Assembly (NCBI GenBank): GCA_013368315.1
Contig: JAACJM010000048.1
Coordinates: 1-64,000 of the forward strand
DNA from: Tetrapyrgos nigripes
Taxonomy: Eukaryota > Basidiomycota > Agaricomycetes > Agaricales > Campanellaceae
Reading direction: 5' to 3'
DNA: 64,000 nt
The notes beneath the pieces are model-generated. The model was not told where the DNA came from. It saw nothing but the letters and a program-made list of their open reading frames with translations, and did not search any database. This document shows, piece by piece, positions 11,101 to 20,336 of the stretch. Position numbers and translations under genes: made by a program. How positions within the stretch are numbered: the first letter of the stretch is position 1; every line of letters begins with the position of its first letter.

Positions 11101-12537
11101 TGGTGAGACCTCCAGTAGCATTCTTCCAAATGCCAGCTTTTGGTCTAGTGGCGCTGTTGAAAAAGGAGTCAGTAAAATAATAAGCAAGGGTCAAAAATAC
11201 TCACCCTTGTTCACACAATCGACAGGCCAGAAATTCAGCCTCTTCCACCGGAGGCTTCTCTGTCCGATGTTTCTCATCATCACCAAAATGAGGAATCCTC
11301 GCGATCGGAGATGGAAGTATAAAATGCCATATATCAGTGGCAAGTTTCTTAGACTCGGAGTTTTGACGCTTTTCTTCAAAGGATCTGAATATTCCAGCGA
11401 GTAAAGCAGGGGGTACACATGCATCACCAGCTGGACTTGAATTTGAAGGGATGGGCCCGGCACCGGCAATACTCGCAGTTTGTGTTGGGTTGATGGTAGA
11501 AGCAGTGGCGGTTATGTTTTCTTTATCGCTTGATGTCCTAGAGCGAACGTTCCGAGTATCCTGATCACTGTTTGACACTCGCTTTCGCGTGTTAGAAGCA
11601 CGCTGAGGATTATAAGCAATGAAATTGAGAGAGTTTTGTGTAACAGCCGCAAGTGGGACGACATGGGACTGATTGAATGAGGAATGGGATAAGGGTGTTG
11701 AGACACCAGGGTAGGCTAAAGATGGCTGACGAGATGGCCAGACGCTTGGATTGGGACTCGGAGAATGAGGATGAGCTGAATAGGGGTAATTGGGATGATA
11801 AGGTGTAGCTGGTGATGCGGAACCAGGTACATTGGGCAAATGTGAGGTCACTTGATAGTATTGAGTAGGAGCACCCCGTGGTGGAGTATAGGGAGGATAG
11901 TTGTTGGGTTGCATGAGGGAGAGGAATTAAAGACAAAAAATCCAACATCCCAAAACTTCGCGTTTTTAAAGCCCAAAATTTACGGCAGGACCTAGGGAGC
12001 CAAGGCGACCAATTTCGGAGGTAACCAGCGTTCCATATGCAAGATGCTGCTTGGTAAAAAAGAGGAACGTCTGGGAGGAGCCTGAGGAGGAGAGGTAGTA
12101 TTCAAAGTATGATTAGACACGAAATATCGTGTTTTTGCATCTTCAGGACTCAACAAAGACATACCCATTATGGGTATCTTAAGATAACTCTGCCGCTATC
12201 AAGGAACTACCTCTCTAGAGTAGAAGTCCTCGCGTTTCAAACTTTTGAAAATCACGCTTTAAAATATCTAAAATGTACTCATTTATTAACAATTATGAGT
12301 AGTTTTACATCTTTAAGTGACTCTAACAAATTTACTTGCCATGTACTCAGTGATAATGTATTGAGAAAGCTACAGGAGAGCGATGCTGGACTTGGAGGCT
12401 GAAGAAAGGAAGACGCGACGCGTGTTGAAAGGCACCACATGGACCTGATGGCCGGAACATGCCGTTACCAAATATGGGATCGGGTCGAGCTCGAGTCGAG
12501 CTGAATCATCGGGCTGGCTCGACCCACGGCAACACTA
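8167..12537. mobile_element. hAT-1 transposon, copy 1 (4,371 bp)
   Basis: The ends are TAGTGTTGCCGTGAGGCGAG and the inverted TAGTGTTGCCGTGGGTCGAG. The 8 bp target duplication GTCGGTCG (8159-8166 and 12538-12545) is perfect, as required for hAT. Subterminal regions are dense in GGGTCGAGCTCG-like motifs, which are candidate transposase-binding repeats. One multi-exon transposase gene lies on the minus strand. A second copy of exactly the same length is at 38862-43232. Confidence 0.95.
8347..11914 (-). CDS. hAT-1 transposase, copy 1
   Basis: A multi-exon gene (about ten exons) that I can read through without a stop by using GT...AG introns. It starts at the ATG at 11914 with a disordered Pro/Ser-rich head. 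A BED-type zinc finger follows: CRLC plus H-x4-H in NHLTTKH, with an intron between the two halves. The RNase-H core has FTSDMWSRGN (first catalytic Asp), TLDNASNN (second Asp), CFPHVINIAVKTG and DTRWSSIYLM. The C-terminal hATC dimerisation domain has PVQASAVPCERAFSSSK with the catalytic Glu. Translation ends at 8347. All key residues are present, so this copy could be autonomous. The gene is alone inside the element. Confidence 0.88.
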
Positions 12538-12615
12538 GTCGGTCGAGCCTCAGAGACCGTTAAAAAATTTTTAGGCATCGTGTAATAAAATAAAATTTCT
12601 GACCCCCCTTGTGTT
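12538..12615. repeat. Terminal-like AT-rich repeat motif, copy 2
   Basis: GTCGGTCGAGC, then GTTAAAAAATTTTTAGG, then GTGTAATAAAATAAAA and GACCCCCTTG, in the same block order as 511-605. Its 5' end is shared with the hAT-1 target duplication, so hAT-1 landed in this repeat. Confidence 0.5.
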
Positions 12616-13382
12616 GGTGACTTATGCTACCTAGTGAGTCATCACAATGACTTGCGTATGGCGGGCTGACTGACGTGTTTTTGTCCTTTCTCTAGTGTCT
12701 GAGTGTAGTGCCGTTGTAGAAAGGCGGTAGCGTTGCCCAGTTCTTCTCGCAGAGGCTATCAGTACCAAAACGGTGGTGATTGCAAGGAAATTAAGTCCTG
12801 TACCAGCGAAGTTGGGGACCACGTCCAGACGACTCAGCGCCTGATGGGTTAATTGGGATTTGCTTACCTCTCCCGGCGCTCCCTGGTCTTCATAGCCAAG
12901 TACAGTTTAAGATAGAGCTTGTACTGTGCTGCTGCTGTTCTCTGCAAAACTCTACTGCTACTGCATTTGCCACGGTGCCACCCCAACTAAAGACTTCAAA
13001 CTCAATGAAGTTGCATTCTATCCTCGATTGACCCAGACAAGTTCAAGCGGAATCATCGCAGACTGAAATAGATTTGGCTGTTCTTTCATACACAGGTGAG
13101 CTCATGCTTTTACTAGGAATGATGAGAGAATGAGTCTGATCTGCTGCAATTGCGGCTTGTTAAAGTGGGTTAATGTGCCTACTCCCACTTCTTACCACAC
13201 CTCTGGTCCATCTACGGCGACGATATCTCGGGTAATCCGCTGTTGTTGAGTGTATTTTAACAAACAGAGCCTTTGTTGGCCGTATATGTCATCATTCCTC
13301 CAATTACTTAACAGGCGCACGTTTGCGGTACCTTTCCCTTGCTTACCATCTAACAGTGCTTATGCCCTTCATTTCCACTCCC
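12616..13382. other. Intergenic, no gene recognised
   Basis: No convincing coding region. It may contain promoter remains of the downstream pseudogene. Confidence 0.35.
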
Positions 13383-14605
13383 ATGAAACCAGCAGTCATT
13401 TGGCTATACGGTCTGCCTGGCTCTGGAAAGAGCTCCCTGCTCCGACGATTAAAAGCCGAACTTTGAGAGGAGCAATTTGCGTACTACGACGGATCAACTG
13501 TCCTCTCCTCTCTTGTCCTTGACGGACTCGATGCCTTCAAGCAGCCAGACGCTCTGCAACAGAATGAAATCCGTGAACGTGCTATCCGCCAGATTGCGCA
13601 GGACTGCTCGACCAGCAGGCGAATCGGTGTTGTCGCTACCCATTTCCTCTTCTGGGACGTAGACGTGTCGGACGGTCCAGTTGCTGGGCCCCAGCCCCAG
13701 CCGGTCTGGAGTAGCATTGACGCCAACACATACACCCATATTCTCTATCTTGAGCTCCCAGTAAATGTTGTGGCGCAACGCCGCGGCGATGATTCAACGT
13801 GAAAGCGGCCTGCTGTGTCTGTAGAGCACCTCGACAGGTGGCAGTGCACCGAGATTGCCCAGCTACATGGAATCTGCCTCAACCATGGCATACACTTCTC
13901 CACCATTCCTGCGACCTCCGTTGTCCCGGAGGTAACGACTCTCTTACATGAACAGTACGATCTTTTACGCGCCAAATATCAGCTCGATGCATTTCTTCGC
14001 GATCTTTCTGGGCAGAAGTCAAAGCCCGTCCTTGTGTTTGACGGTGATAAAGGCTTGATTGCAGAAGACACTAGCACGACACTGATGTTTGATGATGGCG
14101 TGACCACGGGGAATTCGTCGAGCTGTCTTCAGCAGCGCATTGGCTTTCTTGTACACCGCCTTTCACTATGTCAATATCCGTGACGCTCTGCTTGAGCAAA
14201 CTTTTGGCGGCTTCTGTCAGCAGGTTGTAAATTCAGTGTCTATACACACCGGGATTGTGTCCATGCTGAGACAAGCCGAAGGACGAGGGATCGCAGCCAT
14301 TGTCGTTACATGCGGTCTCCAAATTATCTGGAAAAACCTCCTGCGAGGAGCAGGTTTCAGTTCTAACACTGAAGGTCATTGGGAGTGGTCGTAGTAAAGG
14401 CATGATCATCACAGGGGAAGTGAAACACGCATTGGTTTCTCGACTGCGAGACGTACATCGCAAGTACGTATGCGCCTTTGGAGATGGGATCCTAGACGTG
14501 CCGATCCCGAAGGAGGCGGATCGGGCACTTGTGGTTGTTGGTGACAAGATCAAGAGCAGTGTGGATATGGACAAGGTCCTGTTGCACGCCATCGACCAGG
14601 AATGA
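13383..14605 (+). pseudogene. P-loop NTPase plus HAD-like fusion, decayed
   Basis: The gene starts at ATG 13383 with a Walker A motif (WLYGLPGSGKSS), so the first domain is a nucleotide-binding kinase-like fold. A HAD-like hydrolase domain follows, with motif I as VFDGDKGLIAEDT and a late VCAFGDGILDVP acidic motif. The reading frame is broken four times. TGA at 13464-13466 and TGA at 13800-13802 sit where CGA arginine codons would restore the frame. Two frame changes lie near 14100-14140 and 14340-14360. It ends at 14605, shortly after the HAD domain. I recall fungal proteins that combine a P-loop, a HAD and a uracil-phosphoribosyltransferase-like domain; no such third domain is visible here, so the C-terminus may be lost. 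Confidence 0.7.
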
Positions 14606-14646
14606 ATGCCTGTCAGGTACTGCTGCCACCTACCTCTTCCCCACGA

Positions 14647-14912
14647 GAATGAAACTGAGAATGGGAATGGGACTGCGAAGAATGACAGTACGGGAGATGT
14701 GCTGAGTGCTAGTGGGACAATGGAGTTGGGAGTGATTAAGAAAGATCGTAACTGTGAAGTGTCGGATGTTGCAGTTTCGTCGTGAGGGCAGTGATGAAGG
14801 GGTATAGGTCCCTGATTGGTTTGAGATAGAACTCCGCTGACACAGACAAACGTTAACGGGAGAGCTTGCTGTTCGTATGAGGTTCAAGCCACACTTTACT
14901 CAAGCTCTGATG
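14647..14912. repeat. Partial duplicate of an MFS gene 3' end and downstream DNA
   Basis: This block resembles 18747-18900 plus 20041-20165 with small changes. In the second location it is split by the element at 18903-20040. It includes the tail of an MFS-type gene and a shared downstream segment (GGTATAGGTCCCTGATTG), followed by the P450 3' flank. The pair shows that the P450 unit was copied together with neighbouring sequence. Confidence 0.7.
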
Positions 14913-14982
14913 TGTATTGGAGTTTCCAGGGAAGCCTCACAGTAGTTGTAGAATTGAACGTACAGTATGTTGCTACAGCACA
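14913..14982. other. Micro-inverted segment relative to the P450-2 flank
   Basis: The 70 bp segment starting TATTGGAGTTTCCAGGGAAG and ending TGCTACAGCACA matches the reverse complement of 20164-20236, while the sequence on both sides matches in direct orientation. The P450-3 flank near 23500 keeps the CCAATAAAC edge in the same orientation as P450-2, so copy 1 is likely the inverted one. Confidence 0.7.
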
Positions 14983-15085
14983 TCAACATCTGACTCTTCT
15001 TATTCTGCTTGTACGCCCTGGGCCCATTTTACGTTCAGTGACAGTCAACAGGAGGGCCCTCCTCGCCAGACTTCCGCTGCCTACA

Positions 15086-17476
15086 TCACATCCGCATCCG
15101 CTCATGATCATCGAGATCTTTGATCTCCGAGTCCCCACTCTCAAATTTTTCAAACAGACTGCTTGCGCTAGAGAACTGTTCCTCGATTATCGAAACTTTC
15201 GCAGCCGAACGGGGTTTGATGCTGCACGGAAACGGAGCAGGCTCGTAGAATGAACCCTTGGAAACCCACCACAATGAGACAGGTTATAACAATAGAAAAA
15301 GAGTGGTCAAGCACCTTTCGATAATTCCAGATGTCAATTTTCGTACCCTTCTTTTGGGTCGTCTCGTCAGGAGTAAACTCAAAGGCCCACAGAAGGTTCA
15401 TGACATTGAGTGCCTAGTGTGGTGAGACGATTAAGTAAATCATTATCGTGATAGTTGAAACGTTGAACCCTCAGGAGATGAGACTCACAAGAGAAGTGTT
15501 TGCAAGATGTTGCCCGGGGCAGATTCTCTAATCCTACATTAGTGTTCACATACCCTTGGCTAAACGACAGAAGGCTCACTCTACCACTCCCAAAGACAAT
15601 GTTGTTCCTAAAGTGGCTCGTGTCTACTCCCGGTTTCGCACCGAATTCGTTCTGAAGATATCGATCAGGATTGAAGGTTTCTGGATCTTCATAGACGTCT
15701 GAGCAGTGAGAAATGGTTGTTAGTTAGCGGGGTCATTGACACAGGAGCGTTACTATAAGAAAAGCTTACCTGGGTCATGGTATATCCCCCCTATGAGTGA
15801 GCGAAGTCAGCATATCAGACTCTCAGAGGCTTCAAAGAGCAGCCAGCGGCAGAAGCTCACATGCATTGATGAACACTATACTTCCTTTGGGCAGAACGTA
15901 GCCTCGATACTGTACAGAATAAAACATCAATACACTGCTCATTCAACGAGACACTGACTCACCAGCCCATCAGTCAACATTGCATGAGGGAGCCCCAAGG
16001 GAGCCACCGGGCGAAATCTATGAGCCTAGAGCAAAACAAAAGGTATTACTACATTGTCTGCTGTCGAGAGATTGAGGTTAGTTGTATACCTCATTAATCA
16101 AAGCCTGACAATAAGGCAAATTAGCAAAGTCTTCAAGTCTTGGGGCGCGATCTTGTCCAATGACACGGTCTATTTCCTCGTGAGCCTTCTTCTGTACCTC
16201 TGGGAATGCTATGAGGCAAAGAACCATCGAGAGAAGGAATGCCGAGGTAGTATGAGCTGCTCCGTCAAGCAATACACCACCGAGGTATCTGAGACGAATT
16301 GGGTTAAAGGACGCAGTCCATTGATACAAATTTACTACTCACCCAACCAGCTTCCTCGACAATCCATACTCCTCCTGGTTCTTGATCACAGTCTCGAGAT
16401 AACATCCATTCTCCTGTCCAGACTCAATCCGCTCCTCGACAAGACCGGAAAGATGATAGTATATTCGCGTAACCAATTTGTTCCCCCACTTTGCCATCCG
16501 TTTCCATCTCGCCCAACGCTCCGGAATATAGTTAAGAAATGGTAGTTGATCGACAGGTGGATGAGCCCCGACTTCAAAGTTGGTCTCGGCCGCTTCAACA
16601 GACTCGAAGATGGCATCCATCTCGGGGCAGTCATGGCGGGGGAAACGTTTTCCAAAGACAACAGATGAAATCACGGAAGTTGAGTATCGTCGAAGGTGTG
16701 TGCAAAGATCATTCTGGTAGGTGAAGTAAGCAGGTTGCGCGCTAGTTGAATGAAGAAAGGCGCTTACACCTGAAGAATGGAGGAGGTCGTACATGAGTTG
16801 CGTCGCTTCAGCTTCCTAGCAGCATCATTTCGTGAGCTGTAGATCTCGCAAGAACTGATTGGGACACAGACCTGGATTGGTAGATGTTCCATTGTCCCCA
16901 CAGGTGTTAGAATTGCATGCATGGTCTTACGCAGACGGCGCCAAGTATCATCTGAAAGTGAAGGGACATGCATGAGGTCAGTCATACAGGGCGCCTAACG
17001 GTACTACTCACTGTATCTCATCAGAGCCGCATGTACCCCATCGTACATGACGTCCGCCATATAGCTTTTGGGCCGATCACAAGTGATGCTGCTTTGCTGA
17101 TCCATGAGCTCTTTGACCGCCTTCATACTTGATACAACGATGGCGTTATCGGGACCAATTTTGAGCTGGAGGTACCTATCAGCTCAGCGAGAACAAAATC
17201 GAGAGAAACATGGTTTGCTCACCGAATAGATATCCCCGTACTCTCTTGCCCATTCGGTAAACCTACAACAAACTATGTCAAGCTAATGAACCCTGCAGCA
17301 GTTTGGACCGGTGGATACTTGAAAAAAGCAAACTCCGTCGGAAAAACATGCAAATTTCCAAGGAATGGAACAGTTGGCGGTCCTGGTGGAAGTGAAGGCG
17401 CACGACACGTTGTTCGATATAGTTTGAACACAATCCATGCTGGTAAGAGACCCAGTGTCCATATCAGCGCCCACAT
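15086..17476 (-). CDS. Cytochrome P450, copy 1
   Basis: A multi-exon microsomal-type P450. The ATG at 17476 opens a membrane anchor (ALIWTLGLLPAWIVFKLY) and a proline hinge (LPPGPPTVPFLGNL). Exon 1 ends in FFK at a GTATCC donor and continues as FTEWAREYGD. The I-helix reads LLDGAAHTTSAFLL, the K-helix ExxR is split by an intron (NE|AHRFRPV), and the haem loop FGSGRRICPGQHLA forms across a 52 nt intron, with the Cys ligand present. The C-terminus is DDHERMRM. No disruption is seen. The acidic residue of the usual (A/G)Gx(D/E)TT motif is His here. The substrate cannot be told from sequence. It is the first of three tandem same-strand copies. Confidence 0.88.
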
Positions 17477-17892
17477 TGCAGGAGACGACGGACGGTAGAA
17501 GCAGAAGGAATCCTCGACATAATTAAGACTTTTTCAGCCCTCTTTGTTGGGTTTAGGGTGATAAGGCAGAACCGAATACCAGCGGCAATCCAGTTTGGAC
17601 TAACATGCGTCGTTCAACCCTGGCGAGCCCATTCAACCTTCTGAATGATTATGCATCATAATTCGTCCTGGATTCGTCAATGATGTATACACGACATATC
17701 CAAAGCATTCTGTCTGTCTGCAGCAAATAGGATTCAGTCAAATTTTCCGACTTGTCCGGAGACAGCTGCGCGCGCAGTACGAGGGCTTGACGCTTTTTCC
17801 TGGATAGTCTATGTACGGCGGTTCTCGAATTCGTTTCTTCTGCCGTAGGCAATCACACCCGCTCAAATGACAACATCTCCGGTCCTCGACTA
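17477..17892. promoter_or_regulatory. Upstream region of P450-1
   Basis: This spacer shares blocks (GGCTTGTCCGGA-like, CTTTTTCCTG) with the regions upstream of P450-2 (near 23140-23190) and, more weakly, P450-3, so it probably contains the shared promoter. No clear TATA box was picked out. Confidence 0.35.
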
Positions 17893-18207
17893 GTGCCCAT
17901 GAAAGACGGGTCTGCTGCCGATCCAGCTAGTATCGGATTCGGTGTAGCCGTCCTATTAGCCAACTGGACAACCGCTTCTTCACCCAAAAATACTAGCACA
18001 CCCTACTCCCAGGCAGTCCAAGACCAACTAGACTACGTTCTCAACTCCGTTCCGCGATCATACAAAGTGTGCTCTATCTCGCCATGTAACACAACTTCAG
18101 CGCTTCAGTTATGGTCGGATTTCGTGTATGTGGTTCCACTGTTTATAGCGTATTATGGTGCTGTGACGGGGAATACGACGTTGATTGATAGGCTGGCAGT
18201 TGAGTAA
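17893..18207 (+). pseudogene. Six-hairpin glycosidase (GH105-like) fragment
   Basis: A 104-codon open segment with DGSAADPASIGFGVAVLLA, then QDQLDYVLNSVPR and LQLWSDFVYVVPLFIAYYG. These blocks resemble fungal GH105/GH88-type unsaturated rhamnogalacturonyl hydrolases, enzymes of pectin breakdown with an alpha/alpha six-hairpin fold of about 350 residues. Here only about a third remains. The expected following helices, and the signal peptide before it, are not found. It lies between P450-1 and an MFS fragment, so it seems to be debris from a rearranged gene neighbourhood. Confidence 0.5.
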
Positions 18208-18529
18208 AAGTAGACAGTATTTGGAATGTACGATATGCACAGAACCAATCCCTAGTCCGTAGCGTTGGCACAAAGAAGCGTCCAGTGAACAGAGAGTGCC
18301 TTCTTCAGGTATTGTACCATTGGTGAAATTGCTGATGATAAGTACAGCTTGGGAGAAGAGGATGGCGGGGTTCTGGAAAGAGAAAGGGTGTAACAAGCGC
18401 GTCGCGAAGGGTAGTCAATACACGATGTCGGCCCGGTGGCTTGAGCAAGGTACTACATTATCATAGTTAGTAACCGAGAACAAAGAACCGAGATGAAGCG
18501 AGATGGTTACTAACCCCAGGCCTTGAAAG

Positions 18530-18900
18530 ATGGGCTGCTTACTAACTTTTACTTCTGCTATTTCTACCGCCATCACTCAGCGATACGCTACAAAGCACGG
18601 CCTTTCTTCTGAATCTTCCCCCGAGGCTCTTATGGTGGGTTATCGGGCGGCTGCGTGGACCGTTCTAGGCGTTGCGGTTGCGTTTGGGATCGCTGAGAGG
18701 GATTGGGTATGTGGGTCAGAAACGAGTGCAGGTGCAGGTGAATGGAATTGAGAATGGGAATGGGACTGCGAAGAATGACAGTGCGGGAGATGTGTTGAGT
18801 GCTAGTGGGACGATGGCAAGACGATGGAGTTGGGATGTAAGAAAGCTCGTAACTGTGAGGTGTCGGATGTTGCAATTTCGTCGTGAAGGCAGTGATGAAG
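18530..18900 (+). pseudogene. MFS transporter 3' fragment
   Basis: The frame TSAISTAITQRYATKHG followed by LMVGYRAAAWTVLGVAVAFG is typical of the last two transmembrane helices of a fungal drug/H+ antiporter-type MFS protein. No upstream helices are found. After AFGIA the frame changes and a hydrophilic tail (NGIENGNGTAKNDSAGD) continues in the next frame. The 3' part is duplicated at 14647. The element at 18903-20040 begins immediately after it. Confidence 0.6.
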
Positions 18901-18902
18901 CT

Positions 18903-20040
18903 CCCAGTGAAAACCTGCTATGCGCAGGTCCGCGGTGGTATGCGAAATATGCGTATTTCTGCGTATTTCTGCGCAATTTCCCAATCTGGAATTGAGTGAC
19001 GTCATGTCGTCTATCTCACTTCTTTCCAACGCGATGGTTTGGACTTAGAAGAATTTTTTTTTCTCGTCGTCGGGAATTGGCGGTGCTTCCTCTTCCCCCC
19101 AAAAAAACTTCGACGTCACCCAACGTGACGGCTGCCCCAGAAAAACGACAGGCCGCCCCAAAGTTTCCCGCCTTCCTTTCTTCTCTACCACCATCTCCTC
19201 TCGTCTCTTCCTCTCCTCATCGTTCTCCTCCCTCCCTTCCTCCCCGCCTTCTCTTTATCTTACGCATATAGTATATATACCAAACGAGACACATGGCGAG
19301 GTGGGTCTCTTCTCTAATTCGCGTCTTCTGGACTGCCGACATGCGTGACGCGACACTTTCCTTTTTAGCTACAGAAGTACGGACATGACAAAGGGCGAGA
19401 CGATCTGGAAGCGGCTTGAGGTACATATGTCTCTCCTTTGTTTTGGCCCATCAAATACTGACCATTGTACTCTAGATGCTGGAAAACCTGCAAATCGTGC
19501 GTAGGTAAGATATTCTTTTCCCCGGAATTTCCAGTCGCTGACTATCACGATGATATCCAGGGCAAACACTGACTGAACGTGTTTTCGTGCGCATACACCC
19601 ACTTCGTGTCCTCAGGAAAGAAAGGTGAGGGTGCTGTTTTGTTCCTTCAGTGTAAAAAGACGCTTACTCAGTCATATAGGATCTCGGAAGTGCAGTTCAG
19701 ATGGTTTTTAGTATGGAGTGTGTTGAGGAAGTGGATTTAGTACTGGCTGTAGTCTTAGATGGATGGATGTAGTAGATAGTATTGTGAATAGTAATACATA
19801 CGGTTTACCAGTATGAACCTGGATACCAAATAAGGGAGTAATATCAGTAGTAATAGCAGGGTAGCTATAGCGCATATCTACGCATATCCTCGATAAACTC
19901 GCGCTGACCAGCGCGGCTGTACGCAGCTGTACGCATACGTACGCGGATGAGCGCATATTTACTAGCAGGCGCATATCTACGCAGATCTCACATATTTGCG
20001 CATACCAACGCAGACCTGCGCATAGCAGGTTTTCACTGGG
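18903..20040. mobile_element. Gene-carrying inverted-repeat element (MULE/Pack-MULE-like?)
   Basis: The ends are perfect 28 bp inverted repeats starting CCCAGTGAAAACCTGCTATG. Direct repeats GATGAAG flank it (18894-18900 and 20041-20047); extended to 9 bp they match at 7 positions. The related uninterrupted locus near 14799 shows the empty site. Just inside both ends are clusters of GCGCATA/TACGCA-type motifs, denser on the right (19868-20030), like subterminal binding repeats. No transposase is present. The interior holds a short intron-containing gene. A Mutator-like identity is only inferred from the approximate 9 bp target duplication. Confidence 0.65.
19293..19740 (+). CDS. Small spliced gene inside the inverted-repeat element
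   Basis: A 68-residue product can be read from five exons: the ATG at 19293 with a GTGGGT donor, an exon starting CTACAGAAG, an exon starting ATGCTGGAAAAC ending at a GTAGGT donor, an exon starting GGCAAACACTG, and a last exon from after CATATAG to TAG at 19738-19740. The predicted protein is basic, with KGETIWKRLEMLENL and RVFVRIHPLRVLRK segments, and ends in an aromatic FRWFLVWSVL stretch. I do not recognise the family. A GTATATATAC sequence lies about 25 bp upstream of the ATG, after a pyrimidine-rich tract, so it looks like a captured host gene with its own promoter. The third donor choice is the weakest point. Confidence 0.4.
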
Positions 20041-20163
20041 GATGAAGAGGTATAGGTCCCTGATTGTTTTGAGATAGAACTCCTCGCTAACACATAGACA
20101 AACGTTAACGGAGAAGCTTGCTATTCGTATGAGATTCCATTTACACTTTGCTCGAGCTCTGAC

Positions 20164-20236
20164 GTGCTGTAGCAAAATACTGTACAAATTGTTTAACTCT
20201 ACAACTACTGCGAGGCTTCCCTGGAAACTCCAATAA
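20164..20236. other. Reference orientation of the micro-inverted segment
   Basis: Counterpart of 14913-14982, in the orientation that appears ancestral because the P450-3 flank keeps the same right edge (CCAATAAAC). Confidence 0.6.
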
Positions 20237-20336
20237 ACTCAACATCTGACTCTTCTTAATCTGCTTGTATGCTCTAGGCCCATTTTACGTTCAGTAACAA
20301 TCAACAAGAGGGCCCTCCTCGCCAGACTTCCGATGC

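Noticed and set aside
12109..12402. Plus-strand 97-codon frame in hAT-1 (also 42804-43097)
   Set aside because: Lies in the untranslated subterminal part, no similarity to known proteins, and both copies are identical simply because the elements are.
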